A stretch of 37,269 bases of DNA, taken from assembly GCA_903869365.1 (NCBI GenBank), contig CAIPYV010000043.1, forward strand, positions 1-37,269. The letters run 5' to 3'. The stretch is from an uncultured Chlorobiaceae bacterium (GTDB taxonomy: Bacteria > Bacteroidota > Chlorobiia > Chlorobiales > Chlorobiaceae). Positions within the stretch are counted from its first letter, which is position 1, and each line of letters begins with the position of its first letter. The notes below the pieces were generated by a model. It was not told where the DNA came from. It made no database searches and saw nothing but the letters and a program-made list of their open reading frames with translations. This document shows, in pieces, positions 9,202 to 17,846 of the stretch. Both the position numbers and the translations under genes were made by a program.

Positions 9202-9945
9202 TTACATGGTAACAATATCAGCTGTGAAGCAGTATCCGATTCCATGGGTGGTTTTGATCGGTGAATCGTACCCGTTTGTTTTTGTTTTATGACGCAGGCG
9301 GTGAACCAAAGCTTCAAGAGCTGCACCACGGGATTCATCATCCTGATAGCCCAGGGCTTTGAGTATCTCCTTCCGTGTTACTACTTGTTTTTGGTAAGAG
9401 ATGAGGCAGGTAAGGAAGTTAAATTCCATCGAGGTAAGTTTGATCTTATCTTCTTTCGGTGTAAGGAGTATCCATTCATTGCTGAGAAGTGTCCAGGGTG
9501 CTGGTGTGATATCCGGGAGAAAGGCCTCTTTATCACCATGCGGAGATGGCGCAGGAAGTTCTTCATCCATCCGCATGAGAAGAGTGGCAATAGCCGCAGA
9601 GACTTCACGTAAATCTACAGGCTTGACAAGATAGATATCGGCACCTGAATTATAGCCGGCGAGCTTGTCTTCAAGGGTTGCGCGGGCAGTGAGTATGATA
9701 ATGCGCATATTGGTATTGCTTCTCAGATATTCAGCCAGGACGAGGCCGTTCTGATCCGAAAGACCTATGTCGATTATGGCAAGGGTATAGTGTTCCGAAG
9801 CAATATGCTGATAAAACTCCATCGCTGAGGCAACTCCAGTGATATCATGCCCGTTCAGCTTAAGGAATTTGATAAGGCTTTCGCGAAGATCCTGATCGTC
9901 TTCGACAATGATTATCTTGTTGAGAGGAGTATGTACTTGATTCAT
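9202..9945 (-). CDS. OmpR/PhoB-family response regulator
   Basis: This 247-residue protein has an N-terminal receiver domain (residues about 10-125) with acidic pocket residues in IIIVEDDQDL, the phospho-acceptor Asp59 in AIIDIGLSD, Thr86 in ILTAR and Lys108 in YLVKPVD. After a linker, residues about 150-245 form a winged-helix DNA-binding domain: LTSMEFNFLTCLISY, VVTRKEILKALGY, RGAALEALVHRLRHK and IKTTHGIGYCF. It is therefore a transcription factor switched by phosphorylation. The histidine kinase gene ends 29 bp upstream on the same strand, so the two form a cognate pair. Target genes are unknown; the exported DUF4402 gene directly downstream is the obvious candidate. Confidence 0.93.
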   Translation of the reverse strand: MNQVHTPLNKIIIVEDDQDLRESLIKFLKLNGHDITGVASAMEFYQHIASEHYTLAIIDIGLSDQNGLVLAEYLRSNTNMRIIILTARATLEDKLAGYNSGADIYLVKPVDLREVSAAIATLLMRMDEELPAPSPHGDKEAFLPDITPAPWTLLSNEWILLTPKEDKIKLTSMEFNFLTCLISYQKQVVTRKEILKALGYQDDESRGAALEALVHRLRHKTKTNGYDSPIKTTHGIGYCFTADIVTM

Positions 9946-9974
9946 GGAGATTCTTCAAGTTATTCTTCAAACGA

Positions 9975-12209
9975 TTATTGTAAGCCGAGAGCATCATCAG
10001 CCAAAGGAATGCGCACTGTTGTTATAACGTCTGGAGGATTGCTTTCCAGGGTTATTGAGCCGTTATGCTGCTCGATGATCTGTCGAACCAGCCAGAGTCC
10101 AATTCCTGCACCACTCGTATTGCTGCTGTTGGCACCCCGTTCATACTTTTTGAAAAGATCTTCTGCGTTGAAAGAGCTGATGACGGTGCTTTTATTGGTT
10201 ATCCTCATGACCAGTTGCTCTGCTTCTTTTTGGCAAGCGACCTCTATGGGTGAGTCTTGAGGAGAGTACTTGCGTGCATTATCAAGAAGATTAATAAATG
10301 CTGTCTTAAGAGACTGTCGGTCAGCGATAACATCATAACCCTCAAGGTCACCGTCAATACTCTGAAAATAACGGCCAGGCCAAAGTGCTTGGGTATTTGC
10401 AAGCTGAGAAAACAGGAACGGAGATATCTCAATACGCTGTGATGAAGTGTTAGCTGCTGAATCGACAGAATGGCTCTGTTCGATAGAGACTTCCATGATC
10501 TCGACCAGTCGTTTGACAGCCCGTTTCATTTTCTCCAACTCTACGGTGTGGACACAGGAGAGGTCTTTACCGCACAAGGCCATGATATCAAGGTTGTAGC
10601 TGATAATGGAAAGGGGAGTACGATATTCATGAGATATCATACTTTGAAAGCTTCGTTGCTGCTCTCCTGCCTTGCGTTCGGATGCAAGAGATTCTTCAAG
10701 TTGTTTTTCTCTTTCACGCAATGCTATGGTCATTTTACCCGCAAGATCCAGAGCTTGTTTTTTTGCTCTCCTCAGTCGATTCGCTTCAATTTTTTCTGAG
10801 TGCAGTAACTGCTTTTGTATTTTTTTATGTTCTTTTTCGGCTTTTTCTCCTGCCTTGCGGTTTCGTAACATGGTGATTCCAAATGCAAGATTGTCAGCCA
10901 ATGACTTGAGTAGCGTTGTCTCCTCTGCATCAAAGGCATCAGGTTTGGCTGCATATATGGTCAAGGCACCAAAAACTTCATTTTTAGATTTCAGCGGTAA
11001 ACTTAAAATGGATGCAAACCCATGATGTATGGCATCCAGACGCCATAGTTCAAAGAGTGGGTCATTAAGAATATTTTTTACCAAACAAGGGTTACCTGTG
11101 CGGATTGCTCGACCCTTCGGTCCTGATCCTTGTGGAATATCTGCCCATGAGATTTGCGGCATTTTAAGGTAATTTCCAACAAAACCGGCCTCGGCAACTG
11201 GATAAATACTTTTTTCCTTATCATGCTCAGCATATCCGACCCATGCCATCCGATACTCGCCTTCGTTAACAACAATATTGCAAATCTGTTGAAGCAATTT
11301 AATCTCATCAGTGGTATGAAGAAGTGCATTGTTGCATATATTGATTGCTTTTAATGATCGACTCAGCCTCTGTAGTTCAGCCTCAGCCTGCTTTCGCTCG
11401 GTGACATCATTGATAATCGAGTAGAGCAGGGGTTTGCCTTTAATCACGACATTGTTACTGAATACCTCGACATCCTTTATAGAACCGTTTGCTTTGCGAT
11501 GCTTGAAAGAGAAGAAATTCTTCTTACCCAAAAGACTTTTCTTCATTTCCGACTTCACTTTCGCAGGAGAAAGCGAATTGATCTGATTAATATTCATCCC
11601 GCAAAGTTCAGCAAGAGACCAGCCATAAAAGTCTGCTGCAGCCGGATTGGCTCTGATAATATTTCCACTCTTTGGATCAATGACCAACATGGATGCGGAA
11701 TGGTTTTCGAACAGTTTTCTGAATTGTTCTTCGCTTTCTTTCAGTGTTTCATTCGCTACCTTATGCTCCGTGATATCATCAATTATTACTGTAAAATACT
11801 CCTTGCGCCAGCTGTAGACAGAGATATCAAATAATTTATGCAATGCTGCAAAGGAGAACTCGAATCGATCAGGAATTCCTGTCTCAGCGACCCTTAAAAG
11901 TTTTTTGATAAACCCGGGATGTGAATGCTCTATATCAGGGAATGCCTCAGAAGCTTTGAGTCCAATAACATTATGAAGGCCGGTAAGTCTCTCATAACTT
12001 GTATTGGCATCTTGATGTATAAAATCAGTATAGCGACCGGCTTGGTCAAGAATTACCTCACAAAAGGCGAATCCACAGCGCATGTTGAGAAACAAATGAC
12101 GATAAAGATCATCTCTGGCTATGAATGACGTTGCAGCTTGTTGATGGTCAGCACGTGTTTGTTGGCTTATATTTTGATCCATCGGGGGCGATATAGAACT
12201 GTCTAACAC
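9975..12209 (-). CDS. PAS-PAS-GAF sensor histidine kinase
   Basis: This 744-residue kinase has no transmembrane segment and is probably cytoplasmic. In order: a divergent PAS domain (about 35-150), a second PAS (about 160-275, EQFRKLFENHSASMLVIDP), a GAF domain (about 295-450, AWVGYAEHD, LSLPLKSKNEVFGALTIYA), a coiled coil rich in charged residues (450-515), the dimerisation/phospho-acceptor domain with His527 in MISHEYRTPLSII, and an ATPase domain with Asn644 in NLLDNARKYS and GAGIGLWLVRQI near 700. The start at 12209 is a GTG; an in-frame ATG at 12182 is an alternative. It is followed closely by its response regulator. The ligand for PAS/GAF cannot be deduced; the PAS domains show no clear heme or flavin signature. 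Confidence 0.92.
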   Translation of the reverse strand: MLDSSISPPMDQNISQQTRADHQQAATSFIARDDLYRHLFLNMRCGFAFCEVILDQAGRYTDFIHQDANTSYERLTGLHNVIGLKASEAFPDIEHSHPGFIKKLLRVAETGIPDRFEFSFAALHKLFDISVYSWRKEYFTVIIDDITEHKVANETLKESEEQFRKLFENHSASMLVIDPKSGNIIRANPAAADFYGWSLAELCGMNINQINSLSPAKVKSEMKKSLLGKKNFFSFKHRKANGSIKDVEVFSNNVVIKGKPLLYSIINDVTERKQAEAELQRLSRSLKAINICNNALLHTTDEIKLLQQICNIVVNEGEYRMAWVGYAEHDKEKSIYPVAEAGFVGNYLKMPQISWADIPQGSGPKGRAIRTGNPCLVKNILNDPLFELWRLDAIHHGFASILSLPLKSKNEVFGALTIYAAKPDAFDAEETTLLKSLADNLAFGITMLRNRKAGEKAEKEHKKIQKQLLHSEKIEANRLRRAKKQALDLAGKMTIALREREKQLEESLASERKAGEQQRSFQSMISHEYRTPLSIISYNLDIMALCGKDLSCVHTVELEKMKRAVKRLVEIMEVSIEQSHSVDSAANTSSQRIEISPFLFSQLANTQALWPGRYFQSIDGDLEGYDVIADRQSLKTAFINLLDNARKYSPQDSPIEVACQKEAEQLVMRITNKSTVISSFNAEDLFKKYERGANSSNTSGAGIGLWLVRQIIEQHNGSITLESNPPDVITTVRIPLADDALGLQ

Positions 12210-12290
12210 AAGCGTGAATATCTTGCAATGTATCCAAGCCGATAAGTCTTGAAGTAGTTATAATGATCCGCCGGACACATAATCTTACAG

Positions 12291-12320
12291 CAAACATACA
12301 AAAACATATAAAAACATACA
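12291..12320. repeat. three tandem 10-bp A-tract repeats
   Basis: The sequence consists of CAAACATACA, AAAACATATA and AAAACATACA back to back, followed by AATTGTATATAAT. The 10-bp period places the A-tracts on one face of the helix, so intrinsic bending is expected. It sits in the 282-bp divergent region between the histidine kinase gene (leftward) and kdsB (rightward) and may belong to either promoter. A TATAAT at 12328-12333 is a possible -10 element on the plus strand, without a convincing -35. Confidence 0.45.
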
Positions 12321-12491
12321 AATTGTATATAATGGGTAGAGGCAGGCAGGCAGAAAGACACTCTACCAATATTTGGCTCATCGAAAAGTTATGCTCATAT
12401 ATATTAACTTCTCGGATATTACGATCGTAGAGAGGTTTTTGCCTTCCATGTATTCATCAACTTTTATAAAAATAACAGGATAGAGTTATTT

Positions 12492-13250
12492 ATGTCAAAC
12501 AGAAGGGTCAAAGCTGTTATTCTCATTCCCGCAAGGCTCGACTCAAGCCGACTTGAAAAAAAAATGCTTGCAGATCTTCAGGGGGAGCCGCTTATTGTGC
12601 GCACTTGGCGACAGGCACTGAAATCCAGACTTGCCGAAAGAGTGGTTGTCGCTACCGACAGCCTTGAAATTGCCTCTGTTCTTGAAGAGTGCGGGGCTGA
12701 GGTCGTTATGACATCAAAGGATGCACATTGCGGTACCGAACGAATTGCTGAAGCAGCCCGGCTGATCGGGGGAGATGTTTTTCTTAATCTGCAGGGAGAT
12801 GAACCCTTGATCAGTCCGGAAAATATTGATCTTGCTCTTGAACCATTTTTTTCAACCCATCCGCCCGATTGCTCCACACTTGTTTTTCCTGTCCAGCCGG
12901 ATGACCATGCACAGATAGAGGATCCTCATATCGTCAAGGTTGTTATGGACACAAACGGGTTTGCCCTCTATTTTTCACGATTTCCTATCCCATTCAGGCG
13001 TAACAGGAATTCAACAACCATGTTTTATCGCCACATAGGGATTTATGCGTTCAGTGCCGAGGTGTTGGCAAAGTTTGCAGCTCTTCCACCCTCGATGCTC
13101 GAAGAGGCAGAATCGCTTGAACAGCTTCGGTTGCTTGAGAACGGGTTCCGAATACAGTGTATCAAAACGTTGATAGATAACCCGGGAGTGAACACCATCG
13201 AAGATCTTGAATTGGTACGGCGAATAATCAGTGGCGTCTCTCCCGACTGA
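12492..13250 (+). CDS. kdsB: 3-deoxy-manno-octulosonate cytidylyltransferase (CMP-KDO synthetase)
   Basis: This 252-residue enzyme activates KDO with CTP for lipopolysaccharide inner-core synthesis, consistent with a Gram-negative outer membrane. Family motifs are [13 protein letters not shown] at the N-terminus (nucleotide-binding loop), [38 protein letters not shown] followed by [19 protein letters not shown], and [15 protein letters not shown], with [11 protein letters not shown] at the end. Length is normal (about 250). It reads opposite to xseA and the two stop regions overlap by 23 bp. Other LPS genes are not adjacent. Confidence 0.95.
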   Translation: MSNRRVKAVILIPARLDSSRLEKKMLADLQGEPLIVRTWRQALKSRLAERVVVATDSLEIASVLEECGAEVVMTSKDAHCGTERIAEAARLIGGDVFLNLQGDEPLISPENIDLALEPFFSTHPPDCSTLVFPVQPDDHAQIEDPHIVKVVMDTNGFALYFSRFPIPFRRNRNSTTMFYRHIGIYAFSAEVLAKFAALPPSMLEEAESLEQLRLLENGFRIQCIKTLIDNPGVNTIEDLELVRRIISGVSPD

Positions 13251-14436
13251 TCACGGCAGAAAGCGCTCCATCATGAAACAGAAGTTCCACATCATCGGCT
13301 GGGTGCAGCTTGGTTGCACCAGTCATGAATTCACCCTCTTTTTTTACCAGTACATATCCTCTTTCAAGTGTTTTTCTGTAATCCAGAAGGCACAACTGCT
13401 GATGGACTGATGCGAAGCGCACCACCTTTTCACGATAACCACTCTTAATTGTTTTTCCCATCAGATCGACCAGAGAGTTGAGGCGGTCGTCCAGCTTCTG
13501 CATCTGCAGCAGAGGACGGTTAAAAGCATAACTGCTGCAGATTGAATAAACTTGGCGGTCTGCACCCTCAAGCTTTCCGAGCAGCAGTCGCTCCTGTCCT
13601 GATTGCAGATTGTCGATCTGCCGAAGCAGCTCCTGGGTCTCCGGAACAGCAAGCTCAGCAGCAATGGAAGGTGTTCCTGCCCTGAGGTCAGCAACCATAT
13701 CGGCAATGGTCAGATCGGTTTCATGACCAATGGCGCTGATCACCGGTAGTGCAGAGTGATAGATGGCATGCGCAACAAGTTCCCCGTTGAAAGCCTGCAG
13801 ATCCTCCAGTGATCCGCCTCCTCTGGCGATAATAATCACCTCAGGACGATGGCTGATATTTTTGGTATTGTTGAAATAGGCTATCCCTGAAGCAACGGCT
13901 TCAGCAGCATTGACACCCTGAACACTGACCGGATAGAGAAGAACTCGTGCCGCCGGAAATCTACGTTCCAGCACATTGCTCATATCCTCAACGACCGCTC
14001 CGGTAGGAGAGGTGATAAGCCCTATGGTTTCAGGGATTTCAGGAAGCGTTTTTTTTCGTTCAGCACTGAAATAACCGGCTTTTGCCAGTTTCTGAAGCAG
14101 TTCGGCAAAGGCCTGCTGAAGCGCACCCTGTCCAGCTTCAGTGACCGATGTGCAGATCAGCTGATATCGCCCCGAAGGAGGATAAAGCTCAAGACGCCCC
14201 TCAGCAACAACGTCAAGACCATCCTCAAGAGTTACGGCAAGACGGCTCGCGGTAGTTTTCCAGATCACAGCAGCAATCTGGGCTCCCTTATCTTTCAGAG
14301 TCAGATAGACGTGACCCGAACTATGCCGTTTGAAATTTGATATTTCACCCTTGATCCTAACCAGTGGAAAAAGATTTTCAAGCCTGGTTTTGATCTGCAG
14401 TGTCAGTTCGCTGACAGAAAGAATCTCTACGCCCAT
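13228..14436 (-). CDS. xseA: exodeoxyribonuclease VII large subunit
   Basis: XseA forms with XseB the exonuclease VII complex that degrades single-stranded DNA. The N-terminus has the OB-fold region ([51 protein letters not shown]) and the catalytic domain shows [34 protein letters not shown] and [20 protein letters not shown] followed by [10 protein letters not shown] place the start at ATG 14436, directly before the conserved SVSELT; the frame can be extended to a TTG at 14484 but the extra residues have no counterpart I recognise. The C-terminal third is somewhat short of the long E. coli coiled coil. xseB is not in the window. Confidence 0.95.
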   Translation of the reverse strand: MGVEILSVSELTLQIKTRLENLFPLVRIKGEISNFKRHSSGHVYLTLKDKGAQIAAVIWKTTASRLAVTLEDGLDVVAEGRLELYPPSGRYQLICTSVTEAGQGALQQAFAELLQKLAKAGYFSAERKKTLPEIPETIGLITSPTGAVVEDMSNVLERRFPAARVLLYPVSVQGVNAAEAVASGIAYFNNTKNISHRPEVIIIARGGGSLEDLQAFNGELVAHAIYHSALPVISAIGHETDLTIADMVADLRAGTPSIAAELAVPETQELLRQIDNLQSGQERLLLGKLEGADRQVYSICSSYAFNRPLLQMQKLDDRLNSLVDLMGKTIKSGYREKVVRFASVHQQLCLLDYRKTLERGYVLVKKEGEFMTGATKLHPADDVELLFHDGALSAVISRERRH

Positions 14437-14634
14437 GCTATGCAAAAATAGAGTGGTGGATATGAAAAGCCCGGTAACGCTCAATTAAACGAAAAGATCG
14501 TGAAATCAACACTTTCTTCTTAACTTGCTTAAGGGGAATTGAGGCTCCAGGCTTGTCGAGCTTAACTGAGGAAGTGTTATATTCTTGGTTATTCACCATA
14601 CAGTCCAGAGCGCTCATTTCTCAAGGGCGATGTT

Positions 14635-15663
14635 ATGAAAAACCATGATCTGATAGAAGAACTCTCGAGGTTGCTTGATCTTGACACGCAAGAATCCGGA
14701 CGGCTTCTGAACGGCTTTTTCACAGCTATGGTTACTGAACTTCTTGCCGTACGTAAGCTTGCTGTCAAAGGACTTGGTTCGTTTACGGTAGTACATGTTC
14801 CTTTAAAAAAAATCAGTAATGCCTCGGGTATAACGTATTCTCCACCTTCCAACCGTTTGACCTACGACCGTAACATTTCTCGAGCTGATGATACTGCTCG
14901 TATTGCTTCGTCGAGGCTTATGTTGAATACAGCAGAAGCTGAGCGCTTGGGCAGGGCGCTTGCCACTGTTTTTTCCAGGGCGGTTCAGCAGCAGAGAGAG
15001 ATCCGAATCCCTGGGCTGGGTCGGTTTTCCAAAGAACAGGGAACTTATGGCTTTATTCCTGAAAGATCTCTTGAAGAGCTTTTGAACAGGGAGTATCATA
15101 ATCTGGATGATGTTGTGCTTCCATGGCATGAAACTGAACAAGTCAGGAAAAAACTTGTGAAGTCCCGATACTCAATTGCTCTTTCATTTCTTGTATTTAA
15201 CGGTTTATTGCTTGCTGTTTATTATTACGGGAAACCGGAGGCCATAGTTCCAGTTGCAGCAATTCCGCATAGGGAAAGCAAGATTGCCACAGTGGTTCAA
15301 AAAGAGAGAGTCAGGGTAAAGCCGCAGCCGGCTGAGTCAGTAACGGTAAAAGGGTTGTCCGGGGGCGTTGCCACTGATTCATTGGTTCTTGAAAAAGGAG
15401 AGTATACCATTGTGCTCGAAACGTTTCGATCAGAACGTACCGCACTCGAAGAGCTGGCACGTTTACATGCCGAGGGAATTACAGCCTATCTCTGGCCGGC
15501 ATATCTCAAGAAGATGAAATATTACAGGCTCATGACCAGTAAATTTGCAGACCGAGATGAAGCGGTAAAACATCTCAAGTCTATGCCCAAAAAAATTACT
15601 GGCACTGCATATATCCAACACGTGTCAAAGAAAGGTGTTTATTATGGACAAAAAGGATTGTAA
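14635..15663 (+). CDS. membrane protein with two HU-like DNA-binding domains and a C-terminal SPOR domain
   Basis: This 342-residue protein begins with two tandem HU-type (CCDC81-like) folds: residues 1-75 (LIEELSRLLDLDTQESGRLL, AVKGLGSFTVVHVP) and about 100-150 (RALATVFSRAVQQQREIRIP, GLGRFSKEQGTYGFIP). A single transmembrane helix follows near 182-198 (IALSFLVFNGLLLAVYYYG), then a charged linker, then a SPOR-like domain of about 75 residues (EYTIVLETFRSERTALEELA, YYRLMTSKFADRDEAVKHL). This predicts cytoplasmic HU domains and a periplasmic peptidoglycan-binding end. Similar HU-SPOR proteins occur in Bacteroidetes/Chlorobi. Its last 20 bases overlap the start of bchY, so the two are translationally linked. 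Confidence 0.82.
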   Translation: MKNHDLIEELSRLLDLDTQESGRLLNGFFTAMVTELLAVRKLAVKGLGSFTVVHVPLKKISNASGITYSPPSNRLTYDRNISRADDTARIASSRLMLNTAEAERLGRALATVFSRAVQQQREIRIPGLGRFSKEQGTYGFIPERSLEELLNREYHNLDDVVLPWHETEQVRKKLVKSRYSIALSFLVFNGLLLAVYYYGKPEAIVPVAAIPHRESKIATVVQKERVRVKPQPAESVTVKGLSGGVATDSLVLEKGEYTIVLETFRSERTALEELARLHAEGITAYLWPAYLKKMKYYRLMTSKFADRDEAVKHLKSMPKKITGTAYIQHVSKKGVYYGQKGL

Positions 15664-16882
15664 AACGTTGCACCCTCAGTCAATGTGTCCTGCTTTCGGA
15701 GGACTGAGGGTACTGACAAGAATTGACGGTGTTCAGGTTTGCCTGGTCGCAGATCAGGGTTGCCTCTATGGACTGACCTTTGTCTCCCATTTTTATGCTG
15801 CACGTAAATCAATTATATCTCCCCAATTGATGAATGTGCAGATTTCAGGCGGAACCATGATTGACGATCTTCGGCATACCATTGAGGGGATTGCCCTGGA
15901 TCCAGCGGTGAAATTTATTCCCGTTGTCACTACCTGTGTCGCTGAAACAGCAGGAATAGCTGAAGAACTCCTGCCACGAAAAGCCGGAAATGCAGAGGTA
16001 GTTCTGGTTCGCCTGCCCGCGTTTCAGATCAGGACGCATCCCGAAGCAAAAGATGTTGCTGTTGCAACGCTTGTGAAGCGGTTTGCAAGGTTTGACGCTC
16101 CGAAAAAAGCAAAATCACTGGTTGTCCTTGGAGAAATCTTCCCCGTCGATGCCATGACGATAGGCGGAATTCTCCAGAAAATTGGCGTAGAGTCGGTGAT
16201 TGTACTGCCCGGAACAGCACTTGAAGACTATATGGAGGCAGGACAGGCTCAAGCTTGTGCCGTGCTGCATCCTTTTTATGAAAGAACAGTGTCACTGCTC
16301 GAAGAGCAGGGGATGAGAATTATCAAGGGAAATCCGATCGGAGCAAACGCAACCGTACAATGGATCCGACGCATAGGAGAAGCTCTTGGTCTTGATCCTC
16401 TTAAAGTTCAGACCGTCGCAGAAGAGGAAGGGCAGAAAGCCCGTGATGTGTTAACCCAGTTTAAACACCTGAGGGGTAAAGTGATTGTGGCCGGTTATGA
16501 AGGCAATGAACTCCCGCTTGTCCGACTCCTGCTCGAAGCTGGTCTTGATGTACCCTACGCTTCAACATCCATTGCCAGAACCTCACTTGGAGAGGAAGAC
16601 CACAAGGTGTTGTCAACGCTTGGTACAGAAATTCGTTACCGGAAATATCTTGAGGAAGATATGCAGGCAGTTATCGACTATGAACCGGATCTGGTTATCG
16701 GTACAACCTCACTTGACAGCTTTGCCAAAGAGAGAGGCATCCCTGCTATCTATTATACCAACAACATCTCCGCCCGTCCCCTCTTCTTTGCAGCAGGCGC
16801 AGCCACAGTCCTCAGCATGATCAGCGCCCTTCTCGGAAAAAAAGCAATCTTCCAGAAAATGCAAAAATACTTCACAGAATAA
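15644..16882 (+). CDS. bchY: chlorophyllide a reductase subunit Y
   Basis: BchY pairs with BchZ to form the catalytic component of chlorophyllide a reductase, a nitrogenase-like enzyme of bacteriochlorophyll a synthesis that receives electrons from BchX. The N-terminus shows SMCPAFGGLRVLTRIDG, ADQGCLYGLTFVSHFYAARK and VVTTCVAETAGIAEELLP, which is the BchY form of the NifD/NifK-like fold. Cys15, Cys40 and Cys98 (counted from ATG 15644) are placed like the iron-sulfur cluster ligands of BchN. The ATG at 15644 is preceded by GAAAGG; a GTG at 15635 is the alternative. The start lies inside the preceding HU/SPOR gene. bchX and bchZ are not in the window. This gene is the best evidence for a phototroph. 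Confidence 0.9.
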   Translation: MDKKDCKTLHPQSMCPAFGGLRVLTRIDGVQVCLVADQGCLYGLTFVSHFYAARKSIISPQLMNVQISGGTMIDDLRHTIEGIALDPAVKFIPVVTTCVAETAGIAEELLPRKAGNAEVVLVRLPAFQIRTHPEAKDVAVATLVKRFARFDAPKKAKSLVVLGEIFPVDAMTIGGILQKIGVESVIVLPGTALEDYMEAGQAQACAVLHPFYERTVSLLEEQGMRIIKGNPIGANATVQWIRRIGEALGLDPLKVQTVAEEEGQKARDVLTQFKHLRGKVIVAGYEGNELPLVRLLLEAGLDVPYASTSIARTSLGEEDHKVLSTLGTEIRYRKYLEEDMQAVIDYEPDLVIGTTSLDSFAKERGIPAIYYTNNISARPLFFAAGAATVLSMISALLGKKAIFQKMQKYFTE

Positions 16883-16911
16883 TCCTCTTCTTTCAGCACT
16901 TAGCACTTTCT

Positions 16912-17472
16912 TTACACTTCCATAATCTCTTTCTCTTTCAAAACAATCAGCTCGGTAAGCTGTTTTTCAAACTTGTGCAGCAACTCGTCAGCCTCCTTTT
17001 TCCCCTTGTTTTTATCATCTTCGCTGATTGCCTTATCTTTTTCGAGTTTTTCAATCTCGTGAATCATATCACGGCGAAGATTGCGAAGGGAGATCTTTGA
17101 GTCCTCTCCGAATTTCTTGGTGAGCTTGACAAACTCTTTCCGGCGCTCTTCTGTAAGCGGCGGTATGCTGACTCTGATATTCTGGCCGTCAGCCGCAGGA
17201 TTGAGACCAAGGTTTGCATCACGTATGGCCTTTTCAGTAGCAGCCACCATGGATTTATCCCAGATCTGCACCATAAGGGTATGCACGTCCAGCACCCCCA
17301 CATTGCCGACCTGCTTCAGTGGCATCTGCTGTCCGTATGCTTCGACCTTGACACGGTCCAGCAGTGTCGTTGTAGCCTTTCCTGTCCTGATCGAGGCAAT
17401 TTCATGTTGAAATGCCTCGATAGTCTTTTTCATTTTGGGCTCAGTTTTCTTATAAACATCCCTGACACTCAT
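16912..17472 (-). CDS. frr: ribosome recycling factor
   Basis: This 186-residue protein has the usual RRF length and sequence: MKKTIEAFQHEIASIRTGKA, LLDRVKVEAYGQQMPLKQVG, KAIRDANLGLNPAADGQNIR, VSIPPLTEERRKEFVKLTKK, and the helical C-terminus ISLRNLRRDMIHEIEKLEKD. It releases ribosomes from mRNA after termination together with EF-G. The gene lies 47 bp downstream of rpmE on the same strand and converges with bchY, with 29 bp between the stop codons. Confidence 0.97.
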   Translation of the reverse strand: MSVRDVYKKTEPKMKKTIEAFQHEIASIRTGKATTTLLDRVKVEAYGQQMPLKQVGNVGVLDVHTLMVQIWDKSMVAATEKAIRDANLGLNPAADGQNIRVSIPPLTEERRKEFVKLTKKFGEDSKISLRNLRRDMIHEIEKLEKDKAISEDDKNKGKKEADELLHKFEKQLTELIVLKEKEIMEV

Positions 17473-17519
17473 AGCTGTTCTGATAGGTTAGTGCTGGTTT
17501 GCCGAAAATCAAGAGTTAA

Positions 17520-17747
17520 TTAATGAGCGTTTGCCTGCCCCACGGTAGCTTTAGCAAAGCGCTTGTTGAAGCGTTCAACGCGACCGGCGGTATCAACAAG
17601 TGTCTGTTTTCCGGTATAGAATGGATGGCAGTTGTTGCATATATCGACCTTGATGGTCGTCCTTGTAGAGCGGGTAACAAACGAGTTGCCGCAGTTCGCA
17701 CAGTTGACGGTAACCTCTTTATACTTTGGATGAATATCTTGTTTCAT
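17520..17747 (-). CDS. rpmE: 50S ribosomal protein L31, zinc-binding form
   Basis: The protein of 75 residues from the ATG at 17747 starts [20 protein letters not shown] and includes [20 protein letters not shown] and VERFNKRF, all typical of L31. The Cys pairs CANC and CNNC mark the zinc-containing (C+) form rather than the zinc-free paralogue. An upstream in-frame extension (to 17810) has no family counterpart and is probably not translated. The gene precedes frr with the same orientation; recG is transcribed divergently from the other side. Confidence 0.95.
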   Translation of the reverse strand: MKQDIHPKYKEVTVNCANCGNSFVTRSTRTTIKVDICNNCHPFYTGKQTLVDTAGRVERFNKRFAKATVGQANAH

Positions 17748-17846
17748 GACTTTCGTTGACTTTGTCGTACAATAAATGAAATGACCAGCAATAAAATTGT
17801 AAAGGTGCAAATATACAAGAATTTCAATCCAGTTACAACCATTAAT

